Assembly: GCF_964340395.1 (NCBI RefSeq) | Contig: NC_135567.1 | Coordinates: 16,407,806 to 16,471,805 of the forward strand | Length of the DNA: 64,000 nt | Source of the DNA: Glandiceps talaboti | Taxonomy: Eukaryota > Hemichordata > Enteropneusta > Spengelidae | Reading direction: 5' to 3' | In this document: positions 51,001 through 62,755 of the stretch, piece by piece | How the letters are laid out: every line of letters starts with the position of its first letter | Numbering within the stretch: the stretch's first letter is position 1 | The notes under the pieces: model-generated | Database searches by the model: none | Seen by the model: the letters and a program-made list of their open reading frames with translations, nothing else | What the model was told of the DNA's origin: nothing | Program-made: the position numbers and the translations under genes

Positions 51001-51970
51001 TATTAATGTCGTGCATAAAAAGGAGCGTCCATTCAAATGTAATGTGTGTCAGAAAACGTTTACATCTGCGTCGCACCTTACGACACATAATGAGATGCAC
51101 GCAACCGCTGAACAGAAAAAATTACAATGTAGTAGGTGCGAGAAAAGGTTTGTACATTCAACATCATTGAAAGCTCATGAGAGAATGACACATCGCGAGA
51201 AACTGTATGAATGTGAAACATGTGGGAAACGGTTCCCACAGAAGGCAAATCTGGTCGTACATATTCGTTGTCATACAGGTGAGAGGCCATATCAGTGTGA
51301 TGAGTGTGGGAAGACATTTAGCCAGCTATCAAGTTTAAGATCGCATAAATTTATTCACACGGGTGAGAAGCCGTTTAAATGTACGATGTGCGAATACGCT
51401 TTTGTACGAGCTGATGATTTGAAAGCACATATCAGACGTCACACAGGCGAACGCCCCTTCCAATGTGAAATTTGTGGCAAGCGCTTCAGCAAAAGCCAAC
51501 AACTTGCGGATCACAAGCGTCACCATACTGGAGATAAACGTTACAAGTGTAAAGTATGTGGTGGTACGTTCTTTAAAAGCGGTCACTTGAAACGCCACAT
51601 GACTATTCATTCTGGGGAGAAGCCATTTGAGTGCGAAGTATGTGGCAAGAAAGTCAACCGCGCTGATAATTTAAAAACACATATGAAAGTTCATCGTAAA
51701 GACGTAGAGGGGGGTCAGGGAAAAGAAAAGTGTGCGAAAAAGACAAAACTAACGGCGATCAATGAAAGTGACATACCGCCAATTAGAGTAAATCCGCATG
51801 TTGCAGAAACGTTTACTCCTACGTGTAGTAGTAATCAACCACACACTGCTAACGTCACTAGCTCCTATCCGCCACAGTATTGTCAAGAACAAGAACGCAT
51901 GTACGTAGAACCGTTAGCCATTCAAAGTGCAATTGATACAATTGGAGGTTTGCAACATGAACAGTGGTGA
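48057..51970 (+). CDS. C2H2 zinc-finger protein with ten fingers (3 coding exons)
   Basis: Coding exons are 48,057-48,152, 48,899-49,109 and 50,367-51,970; the phases agree (0, then G|GA) and the donors are GTAAGT and GTAATA. The product is about 636 aa. The first two exons encode a short N-terminal module of about 100 residues, with VHQLSVNLGCQVFLKVID and YGTKDLL, which I do not recognise. An acidic/basic linker with a nuclear-signal-like KRRK (exon 3) follows. Ten C2H2 fingers then run from about residue 260 to 540, most with TGE(K/R)P-type linkers from finger 5 onward. The tail is polar. It is a likely sequence-specific nuclear DNA-binding regulator. It starts about 2.1 kb from the start of the divergently transcribed HEPN gene. 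Intron 2 hosts two transposons. Confidence 0.88.
48462..48775. repeat. Dispersed repeat, inverted relative to 8.6 kb
   Basis: Inverted match of 8,590-8,805. It begins with gatatacaacaggtgacag, a phrase also at about 49,770-49,790. An AT-rich palindrome (about 48,428-48,465, aatatgtaaattt/aaatttacatatt) sits at its left edge. Located in intron 1 of the zinc-finger gene. Confidence 0.8.
49793..49893. repeat. GTGCCCTCTAA repeat family, locus 4 (single unit, minus orientation)
   Basis: One unit from cagtgtaacctctaagcc to tatctctttctatgtggtga. The left flank ends gtgacaag and the right flank begins caggaatgcatta. An uninterrupted gtgacaggcaagcatta is at 48,487, so this unit seems inserted in a copy of the 48.46 kb repeat. 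Confidence 0.8.
49905..50249. mobile_element. 345-bp TTAA-flanked foldback element
   Basis: Inverted arms of about 140 bp begin AGTGGCCATATGGATGAGAA. TTAA stands at both borders (49,901-49,904 and 50,250-50,253). TTAA is the target of piggyBac and Kolobok-type transposases. The terminus does not match the CCCTTTGC end of the piggyBac at 40,672. Lies in intron 2 of the zinc-finger gene. A diverged relative may lie at 38,615-38,740. Confidence 0.9.
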
Positions 51971-52024
51971 AAAGCCATCACTATTGAGATTATATGTTCA
52001 CATCATATAGATGTGTATAATTGT

Positions 52025-52208
52025 ATATATATATATATATATATAACTCGGTGAGTATCAATCTGCTAAGACAGTGCTCTATACCGCAGTGGCAGAGCGT
52101 AATAGTTTTGGAGTGTCTGATGATCGCAATATGCGTGAAACTCCGAGTTACACCCAAGAAAGAGTTCCAGTACTACCAAAACTATATATATATATATATA
52201 TATATATA
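52025..52208. repeat. Two TA tracts bracketing a 140-bp segment
   Basis: TA runs at about 52,025-52,044 and 52,184-52,208 flank a segment with near-terminal aactcgg and ccgagtt inverted motifs. It may be a small element inserted into a TA tract. It follows the zinc-finger stop codon. Confidence 0.6.
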
Positions 52209-52437
52209 GTACACATTTATTACTCCTAAATGTTCTTACACACGTCTGGTCCATATTGAATTGTGATTTTTTTAACTAGCCTATTGCCTAGAGTATGGAG
52301 TCTGTCTTTGCTTGGGCATTGTCAAAATGTTGGTACATAGTGCCAGCCCTCAGGCAGGTAATAAATTGTGATATTACTCTCACTAGCTTCTGTTGTCGTT
52401 TTAACTATATGATTTACAAAGTGTATTATGCATGTAT

Positions 52438-52668
52438 ACGTATGTATGTACACATGTAGTATACATACATTGTATACATACATACATACATACATACATA
52501 CATTGTATACATACATACATACATACATACATACATACATACATACATACATACATGCATACATACATACATACATAGACATACACATACATACATACAT
52601 ACATACATACATTGAATATATACATACATACATATGTACGTACGTACGTACGTACGTACGTACGTACA

Positions 52669-52700
<32 letters not shown>

Positions 52701-52706
52701 CATACA
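52438..52706. repeat. TACA/TACG microsatellite
   Basis: About 270 bp of ACAT/TACG tetranucleotide units with a block of pure TACG near 52,637-52,668. Confidence 0.96.
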
Positions 52707-53476
52707 TGGCAGACTTTGTCGCTACAAGTTGCTAGACGAGTATTTTCTGGCTGAAGCGAACACAGCAAAACCAGCGATGTTGTCACGTGTTGTCATGTGT
52801 AGAGGCGCGTTGTCGTGACGTAGAACGACCAGAGTATACATTCCATATTTTTTGTTCAACTTGGATCATACATGGTATAATTTCATATATCCACAAATTA
52901 CACAAATTTTTTTTTTTTTTTTTTTTAGAGTTTTACAACTTTTTTTAATATAATGACATCAGCTGGATAAATTCACAGATGCCAGAGAGGAAATTTAATA
53001 ATAATAATTATTACCGTCATCTCTACAAACTTTTAAATATCAACTGGCGAAAAAAATCCCTATTTCTGTGTCCATCGGAAAAAAAATCAATCTTGACTAA
53101 TTTCATAATTAATTCTTCTTAATTGATAATATCTAATTAAAAACATATTGGCATTATTCATACACGTGGGCTTCACATGCAAATTGCATCTTAAGTACCC
53201 TACCACCCCCACACACTAGAATATACTGTACCCTTTTGTAAAGAAATGAGCTTAGACCATTTATAAAGTGGGGGTGATAGGGTTGGTAAATAATTTATCA
53301 AATCAGCTTTTTTTTCAGCATTTTTTTTTGTAACAGTTATTGCATTTTCTAGAAGAAGTGTTTCTACGGTAACATGAATAAATAAAACAGAAAAAATTGC
53401 CAAAGCACAGCTTTAAAATAAAAATATCGAAATAAGCAAGTATAAAGTTATGATATTAGGAGTGAAAGGAAGCTAT

Positions 53477-53585
53477 TAGTCTCGCTGCCAGACTCGTGAA
53501 TATCGTCCCTTTTTAAGGCGAAGTGTGCCCCGAGTGGCTAAACCTAAGCTAAGAGACGATAGCTATGAGTCAGACAGTGAGACTA
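53477..53585. mobile_element. 109-bp foldback element, TAGTCTCGC ends, 9-bp target duplication
   Basis: TAGTCTCGCTGCCAGACTC at the left is matched imperfectly inverted by the right end (reverse complement TAGTCTCACTGTCTGACTC). Flanks are GGAAGCTAT (53,468-53,476) and GGAAGCGCT (53,586-53,594), with two differences. Confidence 0.82.
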
Positions 53586-53697
53586 GGAAGCGCTATCTTC
53601 TCACTAACACACACAAACGGAAGTTATTTTGTCGCGTGCGCAAGGTTAGATACTCAAGTAGGTGACATTAGGTAATTGTGGTGTCTTGGTTATGTGA

Positions 53698-53955
53698 ATA
53701 TGATCACCCTGTAACCAAGATAGTGTAAACACTGAATGAGGTTGAATGTGTGACCACTTGAGGAATTTCTGCTATCAGCGATGCCACTGTACTGTGAGTG
53801 TAATGGTAGAGTACACAGTGAGTAACAATGGTGTCTACATGTGGACATAAACATTCTGTAATCAAGATAGTGTAAATTCTAGATGATGTTGAATGTGTGA
53901 CCACTTGATGGAAAAACTTGGTATCAGAGATGACACCATATTGTGAGTGTAACTA
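53698..53955. repeat. Two-copy repeat of about 170 bp
   Basis: Shared phrases are aagatagtgtaaa, gttgaatgtgtgaccacttg and ttgtgagtgtaa(c/t), at about 53,715-53,810 and 53,865-53,950. A single fragment recurs near 55,745-55,775. Confidence 0.8.
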
Positions 53956-53959
53956 CATC

Positions 53960-56790
53960 GATGGATATTAATAGCTCACGCAGCGGCCGCGGAGTGGCTC
54001 AATGACTAGTACACATGCGTGTCCTATATACTAAGCGAAGCTTTTGGGGTGGTTTTACCCAAGAATGCATTGCGGCGCAGATACTACGCATGCACGTTCA
54101 ATATACTATGGGCATTCTCCACATGGAGGGTGCTATCTAAAATATCATTGTGAGGCAGCCGGTCGCGATCACAAATGAATCTACCCTGCGCACGCTTATG
54201 AGCTTTGCCTAGGTATGATATTACCTTATGTTAATATGCTGTAAAAACAGTTTCCGTTTGTGTTCATGTTAGCTTCCCCATAGCTGGTATTCCACTGATG
54301 CATCTTATTAGTTATCTCCATGACAACGCTTCCAGAATGTACAAATGAGACACTGGTTATGTTTGCCCCTCTAAATGAATTCACAACAGTCTACATATCA
54401 ATCTCCCCCATTCTTCCTTAATGTACACTGAACTCCAGCAGTAAACAATAGGACTAAACTACTATTACAGAGAAATGGGGGTGCGGTAAATGCTGGGATC
54501 TGGGAAGATCTCCTTGGATACATGTAAATGCATTTGATAAAATAGAAGACAAAGCAAGACATAATGGGAAAATGAGTACATGTCTTAATACTAATTATAA
54601 CACTATCAGACATTCTTACTACGCCCTCTCGTGGCCCCACTGTTAATATGCAAATTAAGTGGTGCCAAAATCATTTCCAAATACAGTCGTTGAGGGCTCA
54701 CTAGCATTGCCAGCATGTTCAGTAACATAAGTCTCTTAATCTTCACATGTTTCAACAAGACTGGCTAACAAACAAAAATCAATGTTTCTACCTATTTCAC
54801 AAATGGAATACTCTGTAATCTTACAGATTAGATAAGACTGGGTCAATCCACTTTCTGATATAAGGGATGTTTGAACACATCAACATCTTTCTACATTTCA
54901 AAATAAGCAACACCATACAGTACAAAACAATGCACTAAAAAGAGAACATGAATATCCACAAAAATAATGCAACAATTTCAAAATAATTTCTCAGAATTAC
55001 TTTATGGATTGTGACATACAGTATTTTCGTTCTTTTAAAAAATAGTGTAAACTTGACTTGTAATTTGAATCATAATTTTGTTTTTCTGACACAAAAAGTT
55101 ACATATGTTGGATGTCGATGGTTGAAATATTGAACGCCATTTTTCTTAAGAATTCTTCATTGTTTTCTGACTCTGACCTGTGAGGGCAGTATTTATACGT
55201 TAATACGTAATCTACAGGATTTAGTTCAAAAATTACAATGTTGCTTTCCAAAGTATTCTACAGATCTTAAAACTTTAGTGGTATTAATGAGTACATGATG
55301 ACAAATACACATCTGTATTTCTACGGTTTACATGCAAATTTCATATCAAAATGCAAATTATGACTCATTATGAATATATAAATAAATATCTAAAATCATT
55401 ATACCTCACAATAGATGTTACGCAGATTTGTACACAACCTCACGTCACTGACCTTTCACCCTTACCCTTTTACTGATTTCAAAAGTTTGATTACATTTGT
55501 AGGACAGTATGCAAATGAGTAATTCACACGTCATGGGCCATATGCAAATTAGTCACTTGCATATTACAAATTATGTGTTCATTTGCATATTATGCAGATG
55601 TGAAGTGGAAGTTAGTTAAAGTAAACTATCTGCTTTGAGAAATCCTAAGCCTTGGTTTACTAAGATAGATGCAAACTAAATCTATTGTTCTTCAATGTGG
55701 TAGATTACACAAGTGGGTGATAGCAGTTCCGCTATTGGGCAATTCTAATCACCCTGTGCTCAAGATAGTGTAAAAATTGGATTTACTAAAACTGCACACT
55801 GCAAGTTCATTGAACTCTGTCAATAAAACTCTGCCAACGCCTCCCTACTGAGACTATAATTAAACCAACCAGCCATTCAATAGCTTATCACTGTTGTATC
55901 AACATGTCGCGACAATAGTTCTAGTTTGTGTCTTTTAGTTAACCGAAGGCTTAATAACCAGTGTAATACATGTATCTGTCCCTGTCCCCAACTTGTACTT
56001 TCAAAACAATACATGCTTCACTAAAATGTGCACGTCATGATAAACCCCTTTCATGTCTCGCAATGGCTGACTTAAAAAGACTCAAGTTCAACAAACATGT
56101 AGTGAGCTTGACCAAATATACAGTGTCGTCTTGTTTCAGGAAATACAACAAGTACAGTTGACCTTTTTAATGCACAGCGCCCTCTGGTGTTCAACAGCCT
56201 AGCAGCTGACTATCAAATGGACTGCACCTTCTAGTGGTAAGCAAGGCATCATGTCCAATTGACATTTTCAATGAACAGCGCCCTCCAGTGGTATAGCAGA
56301 ATATTAACATCTATGCATTAAATGTGCCTTGTAAAACCATAAGACAAATGTATGCTCTAATTTGTAAGTCGATGTAGAAAGTCGACAAACGCTTTCCCCT
56401 TAAAAATTTGACGAATATATCAAATGTAGCTGAAGTTTCCAAAGTACAGCGCCCTCAAGTGGTGCTGCAGCATATTGGTTTTCTGCATTATATGTGCATT
56501 AGGTCATAATTTACAGACAAACAGATTTATGTAATAATTTGACGCAGAAAGTCTGACAAATATACCTTTCTGAATTGTATGACTAAGATAACATTTTTCA
56601 GTACATGACTCCACAATTTCACAAAAATAAATTAAAGCGTTGAGCGATATGTTCTGGATATGACGTCCATAAAACACAACCATGTAAATAATAGGGGTGA
56701 TTTTTTAAAAATATTTATGTGAAGCTATCAGAGCACCCTTGTAAACTATTTTAAGTAATTTTGAAATTATACCATCAAATATCATCAAAT
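53960..56790. other. Intergenic, no gene recognised
   Basis: AT-rich. ATGCAAAT/TTTGCATA motifs are frequent near 55,320-55,590, and short accctc/cgccctcaag phrases recur at 56,175, 56,280 and 56,450, but I see no exon or transposon ends. The FBXL gene reads towards this region from the right, so distal 3' UTR cannot be excluded. Confidence 0.5.
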
Positions 56791-56794
56791 ATTA

Positions 56795-57195
56795 TAGTCT
56801 AGAATGCTAAACTGGTACAGTATTATGTATTAAAAACTTCATTACTAATACCAGTCTAGTCACGACGGTTACAAAAGGTGTTAAATTGTGGTGCTCCCCT
56901 GTGGGGAACGAAGTGCAGAGGGCGCATGTCAGTAGTAATCCATCACAAACTGACAGGTTTTTAACCTTTCTAACATTTCTTGGACTGCACTGATATGCAA
57001 ATGTCCAACCAGGACTCCACCTCCAGTCTGTTTAAAACTAAAATCAGGTGGGCACGCGACGATGTCATCGTGTTTATATGAACACGGTTGGGGGGAGCAC
57101 AGATTTCTGTGTTCGAACAACCGTCATGACTAGACTGGTATTAGTAATGAAGTTTTTTAAAATGTAACACTGTACCAGTTTAGGATTCTAGACTA
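56795..57195. mobile_element. 401-bp foldback element, TAGTCTAGAAT ends, 9-bp target duplication
   Basis: Arms of about 75-80 bp (56,795-56,872 and 57,118-57,195) share ttcattactaataccagtct and ctaaactggtacagt. Flanks CAAATATTA (56,786-56,794) and CAAGTATTG (57,196-57,204) form a 9-bp duplication with two transitions. The unpaired centre contains a 63-codon minus-strand open frame (57,120-56,929) without an ATG but with ordinary composition. Confidence 0.87.
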
Positions 57196-57654
57196 CAAGT
57201 ATTGTAAACTGTAACCTTTCCTTTTCAACTCATTATGAACTTGACCTTTGACTTTTAACCTTTAACCTGTTGTCACCATTACACTTCACCTTTTATCTCT
57301 GTTCACAACTTTATTATTTAAATCTACTTTGACCTTTAACCCTTTAACTTTACCCTTTCATCACTGAAACATTTACCGTCACATCCCCCCTCCTCACCCC
57401 CTGGGAAACCTTTACTCTACCACCCAATCCTCATCCATAAGGTCATTTTAACATCTACCATTTCCCCAAATCTTACAACTCTGACGATGAAACTGCGGAA
57501 GGATACAAACACAGAAAAAATAATGTTGTAAAGGTCAAAGTTCACAGTCGTCTCTGAATAGTACAGTCTACACATAATTAAAATATGAAAAAAAAAAGAG
57601 AAGAATTTCAAGGCATTTTACAGCAATCATTATATAATACAAGCACCTCATAAC

Positions 57655-58300
57655 AAGAAAGTATTTCTAATGCCAAGAAAAACATCATATTCTCAGTACC
57701 TGCAATAGTATTTTACCTCATGCTAAACGGTCAAAGTAGAACAAGAAGGTTGACTTATTCTCAGTACCTGTAATAGCATTTTACCTCATGCTAGAGGGTC
57801 AAAGTAGAACAAGAAGGTTGACTTATTCTCAGTACCTGTAATGGTATTTTACCTCATGCTAAATGGTCAAAGTAGAAGAAGATTGACTTATTCTCAGTTC
57901 CTGTAATAACATTTTACCTCATGCTAAATGGTCAAAGTAGAAGGTTGACTCATTCTCAGTACCTGTAATAGTATTTTACCTCATACTAGAGGGTCAAAAT
58001 AGAACAAGAAGGTCGACTTATTCTCAGTACCTGTAATAACATTTTACCTCATACTAGAGGGTCAAAATAGAACAAGAAGGTTGACTTATTCTCAGTTCCT
58101 GTAATAGCATTTTACCTCATACCAGAGGGTCAAAATAGAACAAGAAGGTTGACTTATTCTCAGTACCTGTAATAACATTTTACCTCATGCTAGAGGGTCA
58201 AAATAGAACAAGAAGGTCGACTTATTCTCAGTACCTGCAATAACATTTTACCTCATGTTAGAGGGTCAAAATAGAACAAGAAGGTTGACTTGTTCTCACA
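57655..58300. repeat. Minisatellite, about 62-bp unit
   Basis: About ten units: ttgacttattctcagtacct, gtaatagcattttacctcat, gctagagggtcaaa and agaacaagaagg. Confidence 0.95.
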
Positions 58301-58925
58301 CAAGTCTATAGTAATGCATGTGTAGCATGTGGAGCGGAAGTCTTATGTGTCAACGAAGAAATCATTATTTCTATGATGTGCCTAGGCAGTAATATTCTAT
58401 TCAGGTACTGAGAATTGATTCATCCATTTTAAAAGAGTTTGTAGTGTGTCCTTAATTTTGTGTTTCAATGAAAAGTTCCCTACTTTTGGTGGGTCACTCA
58501 AAACATGCAGTAACCATGGAAACGATGTAGAAATACATGGGACATAAATTTGTCTACTTTTCCCTCTTGCACCCCTTATATCTGCAGAATGGATTACTTA
58601 GCTGATGTTAATAAATATAGCAGAACCATGCCATTATGAAAAATGGGGAGGATTGGGTTTAAAATGGATGTTGCTTAATGGATAGATATTTAATCATGAA
58701 TATTCATCAGATCCCTTTTCACTGGTTGGCTGACTAGCACTAAAGAGCGATTCTGATTGGTTTATGTTCACATGATTATTCATATTATGGCCCTATGATT
58801 GGCTAACAAGAAATATAGGATTCTGATTGGCTAGGCTTTTTTCCTCTGTTCTGATTGGAAAACCAAATATAAATACTTTTGATATATTTTTGAAGAAATT
58901 CATTGAATTAAAGAATCAAACAAAC

Positions 58926-59159
58926 ATGACTTTGAGGCATGAAAAATCTAAAATAATTATCGTGCGTATTTTGATCTGGATCATTGGTTGTATTTTGGTA
59001 GTCCAGCGACTCATAGGTTTTCTAGCCCTTGATGTCATCGTCGCAAACCACGGCCTGTTTTATCGCAACGTTCTTAACGCGCCTCCCACAGGATGCTCAT
59101 TAAGAACATTTCAAAATGTAGTGGTAGAAATAACAACTCTGGTTTGCGAGAATGCTTGA
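58926..59159 (+). CDS. Possible small membrane-protein ORF, doubtful
   Basis: A 77-codon ATG-to-stop frame (aaacATGAC, purine at -3). It has one hydrophobic stretch (about residues 10-34) and then a polar tail with two Cys. No family resemblance and no neighbouring exon. It lies between two repeat regions, so it may be chance. Confidence 0.15.
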   Translation: MTLRHEKSKIIIVRILIWIIGCILVVQRLIGFLALDVIVANHGLFYRNVLNAPPTGCSLRTFQNVVVEITTLVCENA

Positions 59160-59234
59160 TGTACCATCGCCAGATTAGAAAACTATTCTAGCCCTTGATG
59201 TACAAATACTAGATTAGAAAACTGATGACTAGTC

Positions 59235-59925
59235 CTAGGGCTACCAATATGTTTACTGCATGCACTGTTGTATTTCATTGGTAGCTATCATTGTATCTAA
59301 CCAATGCTTGTTTGGAGAGCATGAACAAGTTGGTAATTACGATTTAAATGCCCAATAACCTGATTTCAACCATTACATTATACAAATGAAGTCATTATGT
59401 AAGCGTACACCCAATAAACCGATTACAACCATGATATTATTATTCAAATGAAGTCATTAAATTATTATGTAAATGAACACACAGGTAGAGATAAATGCAG
59501 GAGTAAACACATAAAGCAGGTGAATTGTGCATGTGATAATTTACATGCAATTATGTAAATTAGGGGTGTGTTATTCAAATGAAGTCATCATGTAAATGAA
59601 CACACAGCAGGAGTTAGCACATGAAGCATGTGAAGTGTGCATCTGATAATTTACATGTAATTATGTAAATTAGGGGTGTGTTATTCAAATGAAGTCATTA
59701 TGTAAATGAACACACAGCAGAGGTGAACACAGGAGTTAACACATGAAGCATGAATCAAGTGTTATGTAAATTTAACATACAAGTCTTGGATAGCAACTTT
59801 CTGGAGTGTGGCTTAATGAACCCCAGTGCTGATGGTTCTCAGCACCGGCTAGCTGAATTTGAGGGCTAGGTGGGACAACAGCAGCTACCAATGAAACAGC
59901 AGTGCAGAAAACAAACCATAGATCT
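59235..59925. repeat. Foldback-bounded minisatellite, about 118-bp units
   Basis: Three to four units carry gaagtcattatgtaaatgaa, cacacagcagg and atttacatgtaattatgtaa, with ggggtgtgttattcaaatg (59,380-59,760). They are bounded by inverted motifs: attggtagct at 59,280-59,290 and agctaccaat at 59,883-59,892, plus tgcactg/cagtgca nearby. This may be one element with an internal minisatellite. Confidence 0.65.
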
Positions 59926-59929
59926 ATCA

Positions 59930-60970
59930 ATTTGATTACAGAGAATTTTTCCCAGACAATTTCAGATTGATATCAACTTGATTTTTCTTGCATTTTCTTC
60001 TTCCTCGCAATACTTCCCATTCTCTACTGTTATTCATGACGGAATATTTTGTTGAATACAATGTGCCAGTCCTTAGAATTCCAGGTTTGCAAATACAAGT
60101 TTTCCCACATCGTAGCAATTATTGCAGGCATTTCAACGGCATGGTAGATTTGTAGTTTCAGTTTTTGTGTTATGATCTAGAGCATGTGAAATGCGTCATT
60201 TGACTTCATACTACAGAAGGCTTCTATTCCATATCACGAAATAACTGCGGCTACTTAAGTCATCAATTCCCTTTCACTTTTCCAGCTCTGAATAAGATTT
60301 TTCTAGGAGTATGTAGCATTTTAAGGACTTTGAAGGTCTTCCCGGGGTATAAGAGTACAGACTTTCCATTTCATTTTCATGGAATTTCCAAGCGTAAATA
60401 ATTATTTTTGTGTGAAAATACAATGTATTTCTGAAATTTTGAAGGTTTTCTCCAGATTCTAAAAGTAGAGTCAGACACACTTTTCATTTCATTTCTCGGT
60501 GTAAATACAATTTTTCTGGAAACTATATATTTCCAACAGGAGACCCACGGATTTTATGAACAGAGATTTTTTTAACATGAGAATTGGTGCATCTAAGTTC
60601 TCGATCACAAGTAATTTTACAGGTTTTTGGCAGTTACAATTCAAAAATCTATCTTATAGAATACAAAGATGTCCCTACAAGATAAAATATCGCTATAAGT
60701 GCACCAACCAGTTTACCTAGAGAGGTTCATATTGTATAATCTAGTTTCTATACCATATGAGTTACGATTACTACGATCATCTCCACTAACATATAGTCAA
60801 AGACGTTACTCTGGCACAGAAATGTGTGCTACCACCACAGTGTTCATATTAACATGACATTATTATATCACACGTGATTAGTAGATAGTTTCAGACAGGA
60901 GGTAATATAGTAAATATTATTATAATGAGCAATTGTCAGTTTGTGATTGATTACTACTGACATGTGCTGT
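59930..60970. other. Intergenic, nothing recognised
   Basis: AT-rich, short unsupported open frames on both strands. No element ends seen. Lies on the 3' side of the FBXL gene. Confidence 0.5.
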
Positions 60971-60975
60971 TTATC

Positions 60976-61233
60976 CAGGGGTGAACAAATCATTTTCTGA
61001 ACTGGTGGTCCCCGGACCAGTGCCTTAAAAAAGCCAGTGGTCCTGCTGAAAGAATTAGTGGTCCCACGCCCGCTAATGTGAAACATTAAATCTTACATAT
61101 GAATCTGTATATTCAGATGACTTTTTAACATAGTTATTAACAGTCCGACGGACCAGACAAGGTAAAATTTGTGTGGTCCACCCAAAAGAATTGCTGGTCT
61201 CGGACCCAGGACCAGTGGATTTGTTCAACCCTG
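60976..61233. mobile_element. Probable hAT-type non-autonomous element (258 bp)
   Basis: Starts CAGGGGTGAACAAATC and ends GATTTGTTCAACCCTG. Internal arms contain ctggtggtcc/ggaccag variants. Flanks tgtttatc and (g)gtttacc are similar but not identical. CAGGG-type ends are typical of hAT elements. Confidence 0.75.
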
Positions 61234-61239
61234 GTTTAC

Positions 61240-62030
61240 CCTTCGCCCAGCAGGCAGGCAGTTTAGCCAGTTCAACAGTTTTTTGATAACTTTGACTAGA
61301 CCTGCCTGGAGATGATTCTAGTAATTGTAACTTGTATCATATAGGAACTAGACTAATATTGTTAAAAAATAATCTTTACAGAAATGATTGTGGTGGAATG
61401 CATGTTAATGATGAAATTTCAAATATCGTGATTATTATCTTACACAAAAAGGGCGGCTGAAACGGTGATGGCAAGCTGTTCTATCTTGTAATCAGCGGCT
61501 GTAACAGTGACGGCAATCTGTTCTGTTTCTCGAAGAGTTCCATTTTGACATGCCGTAACATACATTCACATTGGGAGAGTACCATGTAATCATGATCATT
61601 GCTGTATTCCTTGTTTCCATGACAACAAAACGTATATTTTGTTGGAGTAAAATAGACCAACGAATCAATGCAATCATATGTACACACTGTCGCAATCACG
61701 TAACAACTATAGCCCCCTGATTTGTATATTCAGTCAAAACAGATGAAGATAAAACACAATTACTGGCGTATACATGTACACAACTGGAAGAAAGCCACAT
61801 TACGTATGTCATGAATAACGCAGGGGACATTCGCATTTGGTTACATCACGTAGTACCGATAGAAACACTTGACTGGCAGAGACAATGTTGCCACATTCTA
61901 TAGTATGCGATAAAACTTCTGCTGTCAACTCGATAACTTGTAACTAAAGGAAGCAATTCACTTGTGTATCCAAAGAAATCTGGCGAGCATATATCATATG
62001 ACTGTGCGCTCATATAAGCTTTTGTATGCA
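61240..62030. other. Intergenic or FBXL 3' UTR, no coding signal
   Basis: A short ggctg(a/t)aac(a/g)gtga motif repeats at 61,454 and 61,497. The minus-strand open frames here are not conserved families. Confidence 0.45.
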
Positions 62031-62033
62031 ATA

Positions 62034-62294
62034 GGCCATTTCAGACTGCAAACAGGAAATTGAGAATACAGTGCCCTCACTCAAACTGGGGGTGTCATCA
62101 CCTCATAGTACCGTTTCTCAAGAGCTTTGTCCCTTGGTATTCTGTAGAAGTGTAAATCAGCAATGTTTTTCATATTGTTCAGACATCAAGGAAAGCAGCA
62201 GTGCTCTATGATTAACCAAGTAACCTATACCATGTATACCCCCAAAGTACAGACAGACAGGAAGTAGAGCGTATCCATGGCAACTTTTGGAAAA
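62034..62294. repeat. Dispersed repeat (match at 39.07-39.33 kb)
   Basis: Second copy of the 39,068-39,328 repeat, same orientation, with small indels such as an extra gacag in the cagacagacagg segment. Confidence 0.88.
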
Positions 62295-62755
62295 GACTAC
62301 AGACTTCAACCAAGAGTGTTTCGTAATATGTATATTCAGGAAAGTTGTATTCCATCCATTTGGTGTTACTCCAGGAATGGTCCGGACTGCCAAACGAACC
62401 ATTTTTAGGTCCAGTCCATTTCAGATTTTTCTATCCATATGACATTACTGCAGGAAAGGTTCTGTCCATTCATTTGTGGTTCTAACATTAAATTAACATA
62501 GAGAAATCTGTACAGCCATTGTCATCCCTTCAAAAATCAGCGTTTTTGATTTTATGATTTGAAAATGTTCAGATTGCATGCTTTGTAACAGAAATCTGCG
62601 ATGGATAAAGTCTTCGTGCAGATGTACGTAGAGTGGTCTTAAAATAACGATAGTTTCTCTGTACACGCACGTGTCCACGCGCAGTCTTTGTCTCTTTTGT
62701 TATTCACAGATAAAGTGTTGATAAAAACATTGAATCAACGATATACAATCTAAAT

